Origin: an uncultured Lachnospiraceae bacterium
GTDB lineage: Bacteria; Bacillota; Clostridia; Lachnospirales; Lachnospiraceae
Direction: 5' to 3'
Assembly: GCA_947625775.1 (NCBI GenBank)
Contig: CANQPM010000013.1
Span: forward strand, 46,144-110,143
DNA length: 64,000 bases
Numbering within the stretch: the stretch's first letter is position 1; every line of letters starts with the position of its first letter. This document shows positions 16,918 through 25,577 of this stretch, piece by piece. The position numbers and the translations under genes are program-made. A model generated the notes under the pieces. The model was given only the letters and a program-made list of their open reading frames with translations. It did not search any database and was not told the DNA's origin.

Positions 16918-17308
16918 ATTAATACCTCACTTCTAATGTATAGTCTGCGAATGGTTACAAGCATATAACAGCATAGGAAAAATTTATTTCCTACGCGGGT
17001 TATCATGCTTTAGTTTCGGATACGGTATTGCTGCGCATATATCAATTTCTGCCTGCATTAAGCCTAAATATTAATTCTATTATATTGGCTGGCGGAAAAT
17101 TTTGCAATACAATATCAGCACTATACCAAAAATTTAAAAACTTGTCCAATCGAGATGTAAAAATTCGTACTAAATAATTTATAAATATTATAAAAATTTT
17201 ATAAACTGATTTTTATATTCTTATTTTCAATGCGTAAGCGTTTCCAATAAGCATACTTCGCCAATTTTTTAATATATTTATAAAAAACGAACAGGACAGG
17301 AAAATTTT
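16918..17308. other. AT-rich intergenic region between divergent genes
   Basis: This 391-bp gap lies between the start of the coiled-coil gene (leftward) and the pdaB-like gene (rightward), so it must hold both promoters. A small hairpin, TAGGAAA/TTTCCTA at 16974-16993, is visible. I see no gene, RNA or clear consensus promoter. Confidence 0.4.
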
Positions 17309-17641
17309 ATGTTGTGGAAAAGCAATAAGAACGCGAATATCGATATGGGCAAAGGCATAAAGGGCAGGCTTAAACAGAATTTGGAGGACATAAGCGCATA
17401 TCTGTGCGAAAAAAGCATATCAAGAAAAGCCGTGACAATGGCGGCGGCGCTCCTTGCGCTCGCAGGATTGGTAGGTGTGAAATACAGTGACAGCGGCATT
17501 TTCACGGCTTCAAGCTCTGCGGTAAACGGCAGGGAGCTGCCGATATACTGTGTGCAGACAGATGAGCCGAAAATTGCGCTGACGTTTGACGCGGCGTGGG
17601 GAAACGGTAACTTGCGGAGAACTTATTCGGCTGATGCCTGA
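17309..17641 (+). pseudogene. PdaB-like polysaccharide deacetylase, 5' fragment (interrupted)
   Basis: This frame encodes the first part of a PdaB-type deacetylase: a basic cytoplasmic start, a membrane anchor (AVTMAAALLALAGLVGV near residues 41-57) and the beginning of the NodB domain, PKIALTFDAAWG. After residue 98 the sequence becomes foreign and stops at 17641. The rest of the gene resumes at 20956. Joining 17309-17601 to 20956-21529 gives 867 bp, exactly 289 codons, without a frameshift. AGGA precedes the ATG. In Bacillus, PdaB is a late sporulation protein; that role here is inferred from similarity. As it stands the gene is split, but excision of the element would repair it. Confidence 0.85.
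17595..17618 (+). other. Left attachment site of the element
   Basis: The core CGTGGGG (17595-17601) is followed by AAA and the arm CGGTAACTTGCGGA (17605-17618). The bases to the left are host sequence encoding the LTFDAAW motif. The arm is the mirror of the one in the right site. Confidence 0.8.
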
Positions 17642-17653
17642 TACATCAGCCGA
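17627..17653. repeat. Inverted repeat at the recombinase 3' end
   Basis: TCGGCTGATG and CATCAGCCGA form a perfect 10-bp stem with a 7-base loop, overlapping the recombinase stop codon. It could protect or end the leftward transcript, but no T-run follows on that strand. Confidence 0.5.
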
Positions 17654-19256
17654 TATTTTCTTTTTCTGTATATACTGTTTTGAAAAGCGCTTCCAACTCG
17701 CTTGAAAAATTGTAGGTAATCTTGATTTTGTGGTTTTCAAATACTGTTATTTCATGTATCATTTCCACCACAATATTCCTGTCCAATTTTTCAATAGTCC
17801 TAAGCTCTAACAGGCGTTTGATCCACGGGCTCTCGAAAATATCCGGCGTGGCTTCTTCCTGCCTGTCATCAAGGCTTTCAAGCTGCTTTTCCAGTAATTC
17901 TTCTTTCTTTAGGTAATCTTGCCGATATGTGACAAATTCATCTTTGGAAATCAGTTCACTTTTGTAATCTTCGTAAACCGACTTTTTAAGCTTTTGAACC
18001 TTTTCCAGTTCAGCGGTCAGACGCTTTTTTTCATTTTCGTTTATCCGCTTTACTGTAATGGCTGCTGTTTGGTTTTGTTCAATAACTTCACGCATATTGT
18101 CAATGCTCTGCATGATAGCTTTCAAATCTTCCAAAATGATTTTTTCCAAAACCAAATGCGGTATCGGGTGCGGAGTGCAGTATTGCCTGCCGGAGCGTAC
18201 ATATGTCCCACAATAGTAATTTATGTTGCCATTGCCGTGTCCCGATGCTCCGATTTTCTTTGCTAAAGACCTGCCGCAGTCACCGCATTTCAGGAAGCCC
18301 GCAAAAATGCTCATATTGCTGTTTAAGTCAAGATTGCGTGTCCTGCGCTTTAGCAAATCCTGTACTTTGTTCCATGTTTGCTCATCGATGATTGCTTCGT
18401 GTGTACCTTTTACCACAATCCAATCTTCTTTGTCTTGGCTTTTTGACTTTCCTCTCATTTTTTGGCTTTTCTTATTCTGTACCATATTGCCGATATACAT
18501 TTCATTTTGCAAAATGCGGTTTATGGTTGAATACGTCCAGTAAGAGGTACTGTCTAAGCGGTTGCTGTTCCTGTAATTATCTCCGTTCAGCTTTTTGTAT
18601 TCAGACGGGCATACAATTCCGCCCTCATTCAGCATAGCCGCAATACGGATTTTTCCATGTCCCTCTATATAGAGCTTGAAGATTTTGCGGACAACCTCGG
18701 CGGCATATTCGTCAATAACCAACTTGTTTTTGTCGGCAGGCGATTTTTTATATCCATAGGAAGCAAATGCCCCTATAAATTCCCCTGCCCTTTGCTTGGT
18801 TTTCATGGAAGCATGGACTTTTTTTGAGATGTCCCTTGCGTACTGTTCATTAAAAATATTTTTTATGGGCAGCAGCATATCATAAGCCTGCTTCATACTG
18901 TCAATATTATCCGAAATGGAAATGAAACGCACATCGTTATCAGGGAAGTATCGTTCCAAATATTTTCCAGTATCAATGTAGTCGCGTCCAAATCTCGAAA
19001 GGTCTTTCACAATCACACAATTCACAATGCCTGCTTCTATGTCTGCAATCATTCTCTTAAATGATGGCCGGTTAAAATTTGTCCCCGTGAAACCGTCATC
19101 TATGTAGGTATCATACAAAACAAAGTCGTCCTTGTCTTTTAGGTAATCTGCAATCAGTTTTCTCTGATTTCCGATACTGTCACTTTCTGCCTTATCGCCG
19201 TCCTCTCTGGATAACCTGATATATTCAGCAACGTTGAAAAGTATGTGTTTTTTCAT
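17646..19256 (-). CDS. Large serine recombinase (resolvase family)
   Basis: This 536-residue site-specific recombinase should integrate and excise the element. The N-terminal catalytic domain has the nucleophile Ser16 in AEYIRLSRED, then DDGFTGTNFNRPSFKRMI and VKDLSRFGRDY. The recombinase domain follows around residues 165-290 (GAFASYGYKKSP, INRILQNEMYIGNMVQ). A zinc ribbon is present (CGDCGRSL ... YYCGTYVRSGRQYC), then a long coiled coil typical of DNA-arm-recognising recombinases. The length is in the TnpX/clostridial range. The start overlaps the stop of the upstream small gene by 4 bp (ATGA), so the two are translationally coupled. Nothing suggests it is inactive. Confidence 0.95.
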   Translation of the reverse strand: MKKHILFNVAEYIRLSREDGDKAESDSIGNQRKLIADYLKDKDDFVLYDTYIDDGFTGTNFNRPSFKRMIADIEAGIVNCVIVKDLSRFGRDYIDTGKYLERYFPDNDVRFISISDNIDSMKQAYDMLLPIKNIFNEQYARDISKKVHASMKTKQRAGEFIGAFASYGYKKSPADKNKLVIDEYAAEVVRKIFKLYIEGHGKIRIAAMLNEGGIVCPSEYKKLNGDNYRNSNRLDSTSYWTYSTINRILQNEMYIGNMVQNKKSQKMRGKSKSQDKEDWIVVKGTHEAIIDEQTWNKVQDLLKRRTRNLDLNSNMSIFAGFLKCGDCGRSLAKKIGASGHGNGNINYYCGTYVRSGRQYCTPHPIPHLVLEKIILEDLKAIMQSIDNMREVIEQNQTAAITVKRINENEKKRLTAELEKVQKLKKSVYEDYKSELISKDEFVTYRQDYLKKEELLEKQLESLDDRQEEATPDIFESPWIKRLLELRTIEKLDRNIVVEMIHEITVFENHKIKITYNFSSELEALFKTVYTEKENIG

Positions 19257-19393
19257 GAAGAAACCGTTTCTTTTTCGGCTTGTTCTTTCGCATGGGTCTG
19301 AATAATTCGGTTTATAAGTTCCGTGACAGTGATTTTGGCTAAAAATTCTCTTTCAATGGTATAGCATATTGCTTTCTGCCTGCCATTCTCCAA
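19253..19393 (-). CDS. Small protein coupled to the serine recombinase
   Basis: This 46-residue protein (ENGRQKAICYTIEREFLAKI...) overlaps the recombinase start by 4 bp. The TTG at 19393 is chosen because AGGAGGG lies about 7 bases upstream; ATG 19414 would add 7 residues but has no such site. Similar small helical proteins precede recombinase genes in clostridial elements, to my recollection. It may help control excision, but no function can be read from the sequence. Confidence 0.6.
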   Translation of the reverse strand: MENGRQKAICYTIEREFLAKITVTELINRIIQTHAKEQAEKETVSS

Positions 19394-19479
19394 TCGGCTA
19401 TCCCTCCTATACATGACTAATTCATAAAAAATATACAACCTGTTTATAACAGCATATTAGATACAGCTTATCCAATATG

Positions 19480-19698
19480 CTAAAAATTTTTGTATATCAG
19501 GCAGACCGGACGGCTTGGCAGCTCCACGGGACTTGCACCCCTCTCATTCTTATGAGTAAGCCGTGTCAGCCTGTCCTCCACGCTCTGGGCGCTAGTGTCT
19601 GAAAAGTGTACCTCTATCAAATATCTTGTCTTTTCAATCTGATGCTGCAAGCAGGGCGGCGTCTGCCCTGCGGTGTTGGTCTGAATGTTGTCGTTCAA
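19480..19698 (-). CDS. TnpW-like small transposon protein
   Basis: This 72-residue frame contains KTRYLIEVHFSDTSAQSVED followed by RLTRLTHKNE. The pattern, a short basic start, then Y-x-V-x-VHFS-x-T and K/RLxRL, resembles the TnpW-type small proteins of Tn4451-like elements; this is from memory of the family. AAAGGAG lies 4 bases before the TTG at 19698. The frame also extends to an ATG at 19728, but that part overlaps the upstream terminator. It lies between the recombinase pair and the nuclease gene. Its function in such elements is not established. Confidence 0.6.
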   Translation of the reverse strand: MNDNIQTNTAGQTPPCLQHQIEKTRYLIEVHFSDTSAQSVEDRLTRLTHKNERGASPVELPSRPVCLIYKNF

Positions 19699-19714
19699 GT
19701 TTCTCCTTTGAACG

Positions 19715-19756
19715 CAAAAAAGGCGCATGGTTTACAATTTACTGTTCCATGCGCTT
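19715..19756 (-). terminator. Terminator of the Rpn-family gene
   Basis: On the minus strand GCGCATGG and CCATGCGC form an 8-bp stem with a 16-base loop, followed by CTTTTTT. It ends the nuclease transcript before the TnpW-like gene. Confidence 0.8.
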
Positions 19757-19791
19757 TTATGCTGTTTTTTGATATTAAATTGTTTTTCCAA

Positions 19792-20649
19792 TTATGCTAA
19801 CTGCATAACCTCGGCTTCAAGCTTCTTTAATTCATCAAATGTCAATGCTGGAATACACTCCGCAATTTCGTCAAGTGACATTCTGCCTTTCCTAATCAGC
19901 TTTTCTGCCGTTTTTCTCGCTTCACTGTTTTTAATATCTTCTGCATATGCTTCCAAAATCTGCTCATCATCAAACAACGTCATCATAATGTCTACAACCT
20001 CCTGTTCTTTACTTTCAAGATATTCTTTCAACACGTTTCGGTTTTTACAGATACGGATTGTTTCCATTACTGCTTTCTTTGTCTGTCCGTATTTCTTTCT
20101 CTGCTCATTATACACTTTGCAGAAGATAATATACTGCCCGATTATGTTGCCCTCGTCCTCTTGATAAAGCACTTTGACCTCTGCGTCTACCGCTATCTTT
20201 TCACCATCAAAAAAATCTTTTGAAAGCGATATGGTGTCGGGCGGATTTTTCTGATTTCCCAAGGCAGTCTTGCTGCCTGTAAATATCACATACAGTTCAG
20301 GTTTTGGCATATTGACTTTTTTAGAACCATATAAATTTTGCTTAGTACGCTTGAAAAAATCGTGGTAGGTCTGTATCAGATACATCAGCGCACGTATTAT
20401 AATATTCAATGTCCATGTTGATTGACTTTCAACCAAAATGACAAGTCTGTCACCAACCGAAAATCCAAGGTCATTATAGTCTGCGTCTACCAGTATGTGT
20501 TTGATAGTAACATCTTTTATATCTTCTTCCGTTACATTACTGTCCTCTGGGTGAAGTGCCTTATACAGTTGGAGTAAATATTTTTTGTCCTGAAATAAAT
20601 TTGTGAACACGCTGTCTTTTATTTTACGCCTCGGCGTGTTTTGTGCCAT
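19792..20649 (-). CDS. Rpn-family recombination-promoting nuclease / putative transposase
   Basis: This 285-residue protein belongs to the Rpn/PD-(D/E)XK family (formerly PDDEXK transposase). The start has the typical KDSVFTNLFQDKKYLLQLYKALHPED. The nuclease core is around VGDRLVILVESQSTW (the E-x-Q motif) and PKPELYVIFTG. The C-terminal part is helical and charged, ending FDELKKLEAEVMQLA, as is usual in Lachnospiraceae copies. GAGGTGG lies 5 bases before its ATG, and its own terminator follows. Rpn proteins nick DNA and promote recA-independent recombination in E. coli; recent work also links some to phage defence. Here it is cargo of the small element. Confidence 0.85.
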   Translation of the reverse strand: MAQNTPRRKIKDSVFTNLFQDKKYLLQLYKALHPEDSNVTEEDIKDVTIKHILVDADYNDLGFSVGDRLVILVESQSTWTLNIIIRALMYLIQTYHDFFKRTKQNLYGSKKVNMPKPELYVIFTGSKTALGNQKNPPDTISLSKDFFDGEKIAVDAEVKVLYQEDEGNIIGQYIIFCKVYNEQRKKYGQTKKAVMETIRICKNRNVLKEYLESKEQEVVDIMMTLFDDEQILEAYAEDIKNSEARKTAEKLIRKGRMSLDEIAECIPALTFDELKKLEAEVMQLA

Positions 20650-20930
20650 TTTACCACCTCACTATTGCAATGCAACAGAAGATACAATACAGCTTACTTC
20701 TACTGTACCTCTATTATACAAAAAAACGTCTGCCTTTACAATAAAATTCACGTTAAATTTCTTCTGGTTCTGTATGGAGTTGCTTTTACCGCCGTCCCTG
20801 TCCTCGTCCCTCACTGATAAGCGGGAGTAAAGGGCTGTGATTTTGCTGTAATCATTTTTATGTTATATTAAGTTGTAGTTAAGGGATAGCGGTTGCCTTT
20901 CTTTTTGTATTTGCTTGCCGATTGTTACTT
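20650..20930. other. Non-coding right end of the element
   Basis: This 281-bp stretch between the nuclease start and the right arm contains the promoter region of the nuclease gene. I see no gene in it. A frame starting near 20915 that continues into the deacetylase fragment is an artefact of the insertion. Confidence 0.5.
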
Positions 20931-20955
20931 TCCGCAAGTTACCGCTACCGTGGGG
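20931..20955 (+). other. Right attachment site of the element
   Basis: The arm TCCGCAAGTTACCG (20931-20944), complementary to the left arm, is followed by CTAC and the core CGTGGGG (20949-20955). To the right the host gene resumes with CAATGAGGACACC, encoding NEDT. Joining right arm, core and left arm gives a circle junction whose arms are symmetric about the TG of the core. Confidence 0.8.
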
Positions 20956-21529
20956 CAATGAGGACACCCGTGAGATAATGGAGATACTCAAAAAGCACAA
21001 TGTAAAGGTGACATTTTTTATGACGGGAGGGTGGGTAGACGCCTACCCTGACGACGTAAAATACATTCTCTCCGAAGGTCACGACCTCGGCAACCACAGC
21101 GAAAACCACAAAAACATGAGCCAGCTCTCCGACGCGGAAAAAAAGACCGAGCTGATGACCGTACACGACAAAGTAAAAGCGCTCACAGGCTACGATATGT
21201 TCCTTTTCCGCCCGCCATACGGCGATTATGACAATGCTGTCATAAAAACAGCGCGCGAATGTGGTTATTACGCGATTCAATGGGACGTAGACAGTCTCGA
21301 CTGGAAAGATTACGGCGTCGACTCCATCATCAAGACCGTCACCCAGCACAAACACCTCGGCAACGGCTCAATAATCCTCTGCCACAACGGCGCAAAATAC
21401 ACAGCGCAGGCGCTCGATACCCTAATCAGCACACTGCAGGAGGCAGGCTACACCTTTGTCCCGCTGTCGGAGCTGATTTACAGGGACAATTACACAATGG
21501 ATCACGAGGGCAGGCAGCTGCCTAAATAA
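20956..21529 (+). pseudogene. PdaB-like polysaccharide deacetylase, 3' fragment (interrupted)
   Basis: This is the remainder of the NodB domain: KVTFFMTGGWVDAYPDDV, the GHDLGNHSENHKNM motif with the metal-binding His pair, LFRPPYGDYD, and the DSLDWKDYG and ILCHNG motifs, ending at 21529. It has no start of its own: an ATG at 20945-region frames lies inside the element arm. Fused to the 5' fragment it gives a complete 288-residue, membrane-anchored enzyme with all NodB motifs. No decay is seen in either half, which argues that the insertion is recent or that precise excision is selected. Confidence 0.85.
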
Positions 21530-21544
21530 GACTCCGATACACTG

Positions 21545-23308
21545 TTAATTTTCCGCCCGCAGAAACGGCGCAGTCAGAAACAAAGGCATTGCATAAGCAA
21601 GCGCGTAAGCATACCTAAAGTCAGCGGCTACAGGCGCGGCAAGGCACAGCGTAAGCACGAGTGCGATAAGCGGCAGACAGACAAGTGAGTTTGCCGCGCA
21701 CTCAGACCTTATGCACAGCGCCGCCGCAATCAAAACGAGCCAGAACAGTAAGCCCATACTCCAAAATGCCCCATACACAGGGAAAAGGTCGTTTAGCTTA
21801 AAGAATATCTCGCGTATTTTCACCACAATGCCACCGTGAAGTATTGGCTGCCATGAGAGCCCAAACTCATTGGGGTAAATCCCGTCGGCAAGTCCCACCT
21901 CGCACGCGACGTCAGGATACCAATATCCCCTTGTCTGAGCCACATAAGAGTCAAAATACAGCTTCGGATTGGAAAGCCCTATCAAAAACCAGTTCTTAAA
22001 AAATTCTCCCTTGTGCGACTCAAGGTAATCAATTCCCCTTTCGCGTATGAGATTTTTAATATTGTCGGAAACATCAGGCTTGTAAGCCGCCGCCACTTTT
22101 TGCGTATCCATAAGCCTGTCCACAAATTCAAGCTCGTCAGCGCTTAAACTCCCGCCGTTTGCTATGACGCTTGCAAGCTGCTGCGCGGGTATGGAGATTG
22201 ATTCCGCAAAATCCGCCTGCCTGACATCATAAATTTCCATGCACGGGTACTTTACAAACAGCACAATGCCAATTACGGCTAAATTCATAGGAACAACCAT
22301 TTTCCAGCAGCTTCTGTAGACGAAAAGTATAAAAGGCAGGCTTGCCAAAAAGGCGTACCACCCGTTTCCGCGCAGCAGGCAGAGCATTATGCCCGAAAAA
22401 ACATAGGGGAAAATAAGCGTAAAGTATTCGGACACCTTTATTTTTTCACGTTTCCCGTTTGGAAGGGTAATATTTGGACGGAGCAGGAGCCTTACAAGCG
22501 CGGCGCAGAAAACCGCCATGCAGCCTGCGAAAGGGATATCCTTCCACATAGTCACGGCAAAAATGCCATTATATGGAATAAGCGCGTAAAAGCAGACCGC
22601 AGCGAAGATTATGGGTGTTTTAAAGCCCGCTTTTTGCAGCGTTTTTACGACGTAGCCCGCCGCTGCCGCCATAAAAGCCATCTGCGCGAGCGTATAAAGG
22701 GCAAGTCCGAAGTGCGCGTCGCCTGTAAGCGCAAGTCCCCTGTCATAAAACCACCAGATAATCGCCGTGTGAACTACAGAATGGTGGTTGCTTAGCTCAT
22801 AAGCCCCGATAATCTGAGCATACTGATTTATGCTGTCGGGCGTCATGACAGCGGGATATTCAAACAAAAAGTAAGGCAGCCAGCACACAAAGCAGAACGC
22901 GCCCGCGGCATACGAAAACCATGGGTACTGGTATAATGTCCCCGTGATATGCACATACGCGCTTGCCTGAAAAATCAGCAGCATCAGATGATAATATATA
23001 ATAAGAAAGCCCAGCCCCGACATGATCAAAATTATCACGCAGAAAAGAAAGCTTGACAGGCTACCGATTATCGTGTGATACGATGCGGCGATGGTAGAGC
23101 AGGTAAAGAGCAGGCTTAAAATTGCCGCAAGCGCAGGATCCCTTGGCTCTATGCGCCCCTCAAATTTATCCTCCTGGATTTTATAAAAAATATATACCAG
23201 CGCGATAAAAAGTATGACAGAGACAGGATTTGACTCTGATACAGAGCATACGCGCATTATGGCAAAAAGCGACAGATAGCTTTTGGCAAACACTTTAAAC
23301 AGGCTCAT
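21545..23308 (-). CDS. Polytopic membrane protein, DUF6020-like
   Basis: This 587-residue protein has about 12 or more hydrophobic segments. The region with FEYPAVMTPDSINQYAQ, then NHHSVVHTAIIWWF and TMWKDIPFAG, resembles DUF6020 proteins common in Lachnospiraceae and Clostridia, and more remotely GT-C type glycosyltransferases; both are from memory. A large extracytoplasmic loop lies around residues 375-480. GGAGGTG just before the ATG at 23308 decides the start over 23320. It is convergent with the deacetylase fragment and divergent from hisC. A function in envelope polysaccharide or lipid-linked sugar transfer is possible but unproven. Confidence 0.75.
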   Translation of the reverse strand: MSLFKVFAKSYLSLFAIMRVCSVSESNPVSVILFIALVYIFYKIQEDKFEGRIEPRDPALAAILSLLFTCSTIAASYHTIIGSLSSFLFCVIILIMSGLGFLIIYYHLMLLIFQASAYVHITGTLYQYPWFSYAAGAFCFVCWLPYFLFEYPAVMTPDSINQYAQIIGAYELSNHHSVVHTAIIWWFYDRGLALTGDAHFGLALYTLAQMAFMAAAAGYVVKTLQKAGFKTPIIFAAVCFYALIPYNGIFAVTMWKDIPFAGCMAVFCAALVRLLLRPNITLPNGKREKIKVSEYFTLIFPYVFSGIMLCLLRGNGWYAFLASLPFILFVYRSCWKMVVPMNLAVIGIVLFVKYPCMEIYDVRQADFAESISIPAQQLASVIANGGSLSADELEFVDRLMDTQKVAAAYKPDVSDNIKNLIRERGIDYLESHKGEFFKNWFLIGLSNPKLYFDSYVAQTRGYWYPDVACEVGLADGIYPNEFGLSWQPILHGGIVVKIREIFFKLNDLFPVYGAFWSMGLLFWLVLIAAALCIRSECAANSLVCLPLIALVLTLCLAAPVAADFRYAYALAYAMPLFLTAPFLRAEN

Positions 23309-23385
23309 ATGCACCTCCATATTTAAAAATTTACTTTCCCCTCAAATTTATATTAGAATGAAACCATATCAAAAGTCAACAAACA

Positions 23386-23414
23386 TTGCATTATTTGTTA
23401 ATTTCTGATATACT
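23386..23414 (+). promoter_or_regulatory. Promoter of hisC
   Basis: TTGCAT at 23386-23391 and TATACT at 23409-23414 are 17 bp apart. The predicted leader is about 115 bases. It was checked for a T-box or a His-codon leader peptide, and none was seen. Confidence 0.5.
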
Positions 23415-23536
23415 AAATTTCGGTTTATGCAAAGTCAGGCATCATTTAAAATTTTTCAGGCGTTTGCGAGGGCAGGTTCGGACATTTAGACACACTTCGC
23501 ATTGTCTGTCAGGTTTTGAGATAGGAGAAATATATT

Positions 23537-24595
23537 ATGAACTGGGAAAACAATGTGCGCAGGGTTGTACCTTACGTTGCAGGCGAGCAGCCCCAAAATC
23601 CAAAAATCATCAAGCTTAACACAAACGAGTGTCCCTACCCCCCGTCGCCAAAGGTAGCCGAGGCGCTGCGAGGGTATGATACGGCTAATCTCAGAAAATA
23701 CCCCGATATGAACATCACGCCGCTTATCGAAGCGCTTGCGGGGCTCCACGGCATTTCGCCCGAGCAGATTTTTGTGGGAATAGGCTCGGATGACGTGCTT
23801 TCGATGGCGTTTCTGACGTTTTTTAATTCAGGCAAACCGATACTTTTTCCAGACGTCACATATTCATTTTATGACGTATGGGCGGATTTATACAAAATTC
23901 CATATGAATGTCAGCCGCTTGACGAGGGCTTCAATATAGTAAAGACTGATTATTTCAAGGAAAACGGCGGCATAGTAATAGCAAATCCCAACGCGCCGAC
24001 CGCAATTCTTGCGAAAGTGTCTGATTTGGAGGAGATTATACAGGCAAATCCCGATTCTGTCGTGATAATAGATGAGGCGTATATAGACTTTGCGCTTGAA
24101 TCTAAGGACAGCTGCCTGCCGCTTATCGATAAGTATGACAATCTGCTTGTGACGAGGACTTTTTCAAAATCGCGCTCCATGGCGGGGATGCGCATAGGCT
24201 ACGCATGTGGCAGCGAAAAGCTTATAAAGTATCTGAATGACGTAAAGTTTTCGTTTAATTCTTACACGCTGAGCACGCCCGCAATTCTGGCAGGAGTTGC
24301 CTCAGTAGAGGACAACGATTATTTTGTCAGCACATGCAATAAGGTAAGGGCGACAAGAACCAGAATATTTCAAGAGCTGCAGCGCCTTGGCTTTGAGGAG
24401 ACGGTTTCGAGCACAAACTTTTTATTCGCGGCGCACGAAAAGGTTTCCGCACAGCAGATTTTTGACGCGCTGAAGGAAAATGGCATTTATGTAAGGCACT
24501 GGAATAAGCCGAGGATTGACAATTTCCTGCGCATCACGGTCGGCACTGACGAGGAGATGGATACGCTTGTCGCATTTCTGAAAAGCTATTTGTGA
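23537..24595 (+). CDS. hisC: Histidinol-phosphate aminotransferase
   Basis: This 352-residue fold-type I PLP aminotransferase converts imidazole-acetol phosphate to histidinol phosphate with glutamate as donor. Family motifs are LNTNECPYPPSP at the start, FVGIGSDDVL, IANPNAPTAI, DEAYIDF and the PLP-lysine region TRTFSKSRSMAGMRIGY, then a final RITVGT segment. GGAG precedes the ATG at a normal distance. No other histidine gene is near, so it may also serve aromatic amino acid transamination, as some HisC proteins do. The next gene begins 43 bp later. Confidence 0.93.
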   Translation: MNWENNVRRVVPYVAGEQPQNPKIIKLNTNECPYPPSPKVAEALRGYDTANLRKYPDMNITPLIEALAGLHGISPEQIFVGIGSDDVLSMAFLTFFNSGKPILFPDVTYSFYDVWADLYKIPYECQPLDEGFNIVKTDYFKENGGIVIANPNAPTAILAKVSDLEEIIQANPDSVVIIDEAYIDFALESKDSCLPLIDKYDNLLVTRTFSKSRSMAGMRIGYACGSEKLIKYLNDVKFSFNSYTLSTPAILAGVASVEDNDYFVSTCNKVRATRTRIFQELQRLGFEETVSSTNFLFAAHEKVSAQQIFDALKENGIYVRHWNKPRIDNFLRITVGTDEEMDTLVAFLKSYL

Positions 24596-24638
24596 TTTAT
24601 AATGATTTTGTGATAATTTTATGGTAATGGAGGTAAAA

Positions 24639-25496
24639 ATGAAGGAATTTATTTTAAACATTTTAAGAGGAATTGTGGTAGGGCTTGCAAATGTAATCCC
24701 TGGAGTGAGCGGCGGTACTATGATGGTGTCAATGGGCATATATGACAAGCTCATACTGGTGCTTACGCATTTTATCAAGCGCATAAAGGAGGCTGTGGCG
24801 CTGCTTGTCCCTATAGGGATAGGCATGCTGCTTGCGATAGCGATTTTTTCAAAGCTGTTTTCGGAGATATTTTTCCCGAAATATCCGCTGCAGACAAACC
24901 TTTTGTTTATCGGCTTGATTTTGGGCGGGCTGCCTGCCATTTACAGTAAGGTTAAGGGCAACACTGTAAAAACTCCGCATATTATAGCGTTCGCGGTATT
25001 TTTTGCGCTTGTCGTAGGTCTGGCGCTTGTGGGCGAGGGCAGCGGCGCGGCGGCTGATACGTCATTCAGCTTTTTTAATGAGATAAAGATTTTTGTCATA
25101 GGCGTTATCGCGGCGGCGACTATGGTTATCCCTGGCGTGAGCGGCTCGATGATTATGATGATTTTAGGGTATTATACGACCATTATTGACACTATCAACG
25201 CTTTCATTGACGCGCTGAGGGCGTTTGACATAGGCGCTATGCTTGATACTTTTACGCTGCTTGTGCCGTTTGGCATTGGCGTGGTTGTCGGCATTGTGGC
25301 TGTGGCTAAGCTGATTGAGTTTATATTGAAGAAATACACGCTTATCGCGTACTGGGCGATTATCGGGCTTATTGTGGCGTCGCCGTTTGCGATACTTATT
25401 ATGATGGAGATAGGCTCTGTGGGCATCGCTCAGGTATTGGCGGGCGCTGTGCTGCTTGTAATAGGATTTCTTGTGTCATTTAAGCTTGGCGAGTAA
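24639..25496 (+). CDS. DUF368 membrane protein (PopT-type undecaprenyl-phosphate transporter)
   Basis: This 285-residue protein has eight or more membrane segments and two copies of the signature VIPGVSGG/VIPGVSGS (near residues 20 and 168), each in a re-entrant-like position. That internal duplication is diagnostic for DUF368. Recent work on DUF368 proteins showed that some recycle undecaprenyl phosphate across the membrane (PopT), supporting cell-wall synthesis. GGAGG lies 5 bases before the ATG at 24639, which is preferred over 24621. It probably forms an operon with the downstream methyltransferase or with hisC. Confidence 0.9.
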   Translation: MKEFILNILRGIVVGLANVIPGVSGGTMMVSMGIYDKLILVLTHFIKRIKEAVALLVPIGIGMLLAIAIFSKLFSEIFFPKYPLQTNLLFIGLILGGLPAIYSKVKGNTVKTPHIIAFAVFFALVVGLALVGEGSGAAADTSFSFFNEIKIFVIGVIAAATMVIPGVSGSMIMMILGYYTTIIDTINAFIDALRAFDIGAMLDTFTLLVPFGIGVVVGIVAVAKLIEFILKKYTLIAYWAIIGLIVASPFAILIMMEIGSVGIAQVLAGAVLLVIGFLVSFKLGE

Positions 25497-25577
25497 ATTG
25501 AGGATTTCTAAAGCTTTAAGGCGGCAAAAGACAAGCTGCCAAAAGGCTGGGCTGTGCATCAGGAATGGGGAATTAGT

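Larger units (their letters stand above)
17595..20955. mobile_element. 3.35-kb serine-recombinase element inserted in the pdaB-like gene
   Basis: The element is bounded by direct copies of CGTGGGG at 17595-17601 and 20949-20955. Just inside each core is an inverted 14-bp arm, CGGTAACTTGCGGA (17605-17618, and its complement 20931-20944). The host coding frame continues exactly across the two junctions when one core copy is removed. All four element genes run leftward, against the host gene: a large serine recombinase, a small protein overlapping it, a TnpW-like protein and an Rpn-family nuclease. There is no conjugation or phage module, so the element is either minimal or a remnant of a larger one. 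Confidence 0.88.

Noticed and set aside
17595..20955. Prophage or conjugative element
   Set aside because: No phage structural, replication, relaxase or conjugation gene is present among its four genes.
20915..21529. Independent deacetylase gene starting near 20915
   Set aside because: The first residues of that frame come from the element's right arm. The protein lacks the N-terminal NodB motif, and the true gene start lies at 17309.
23415..23536. T-box or His leader peptide before hisC
   Set aside because: No run of His codons, no T-box sequence and no terminator were found in the leader.
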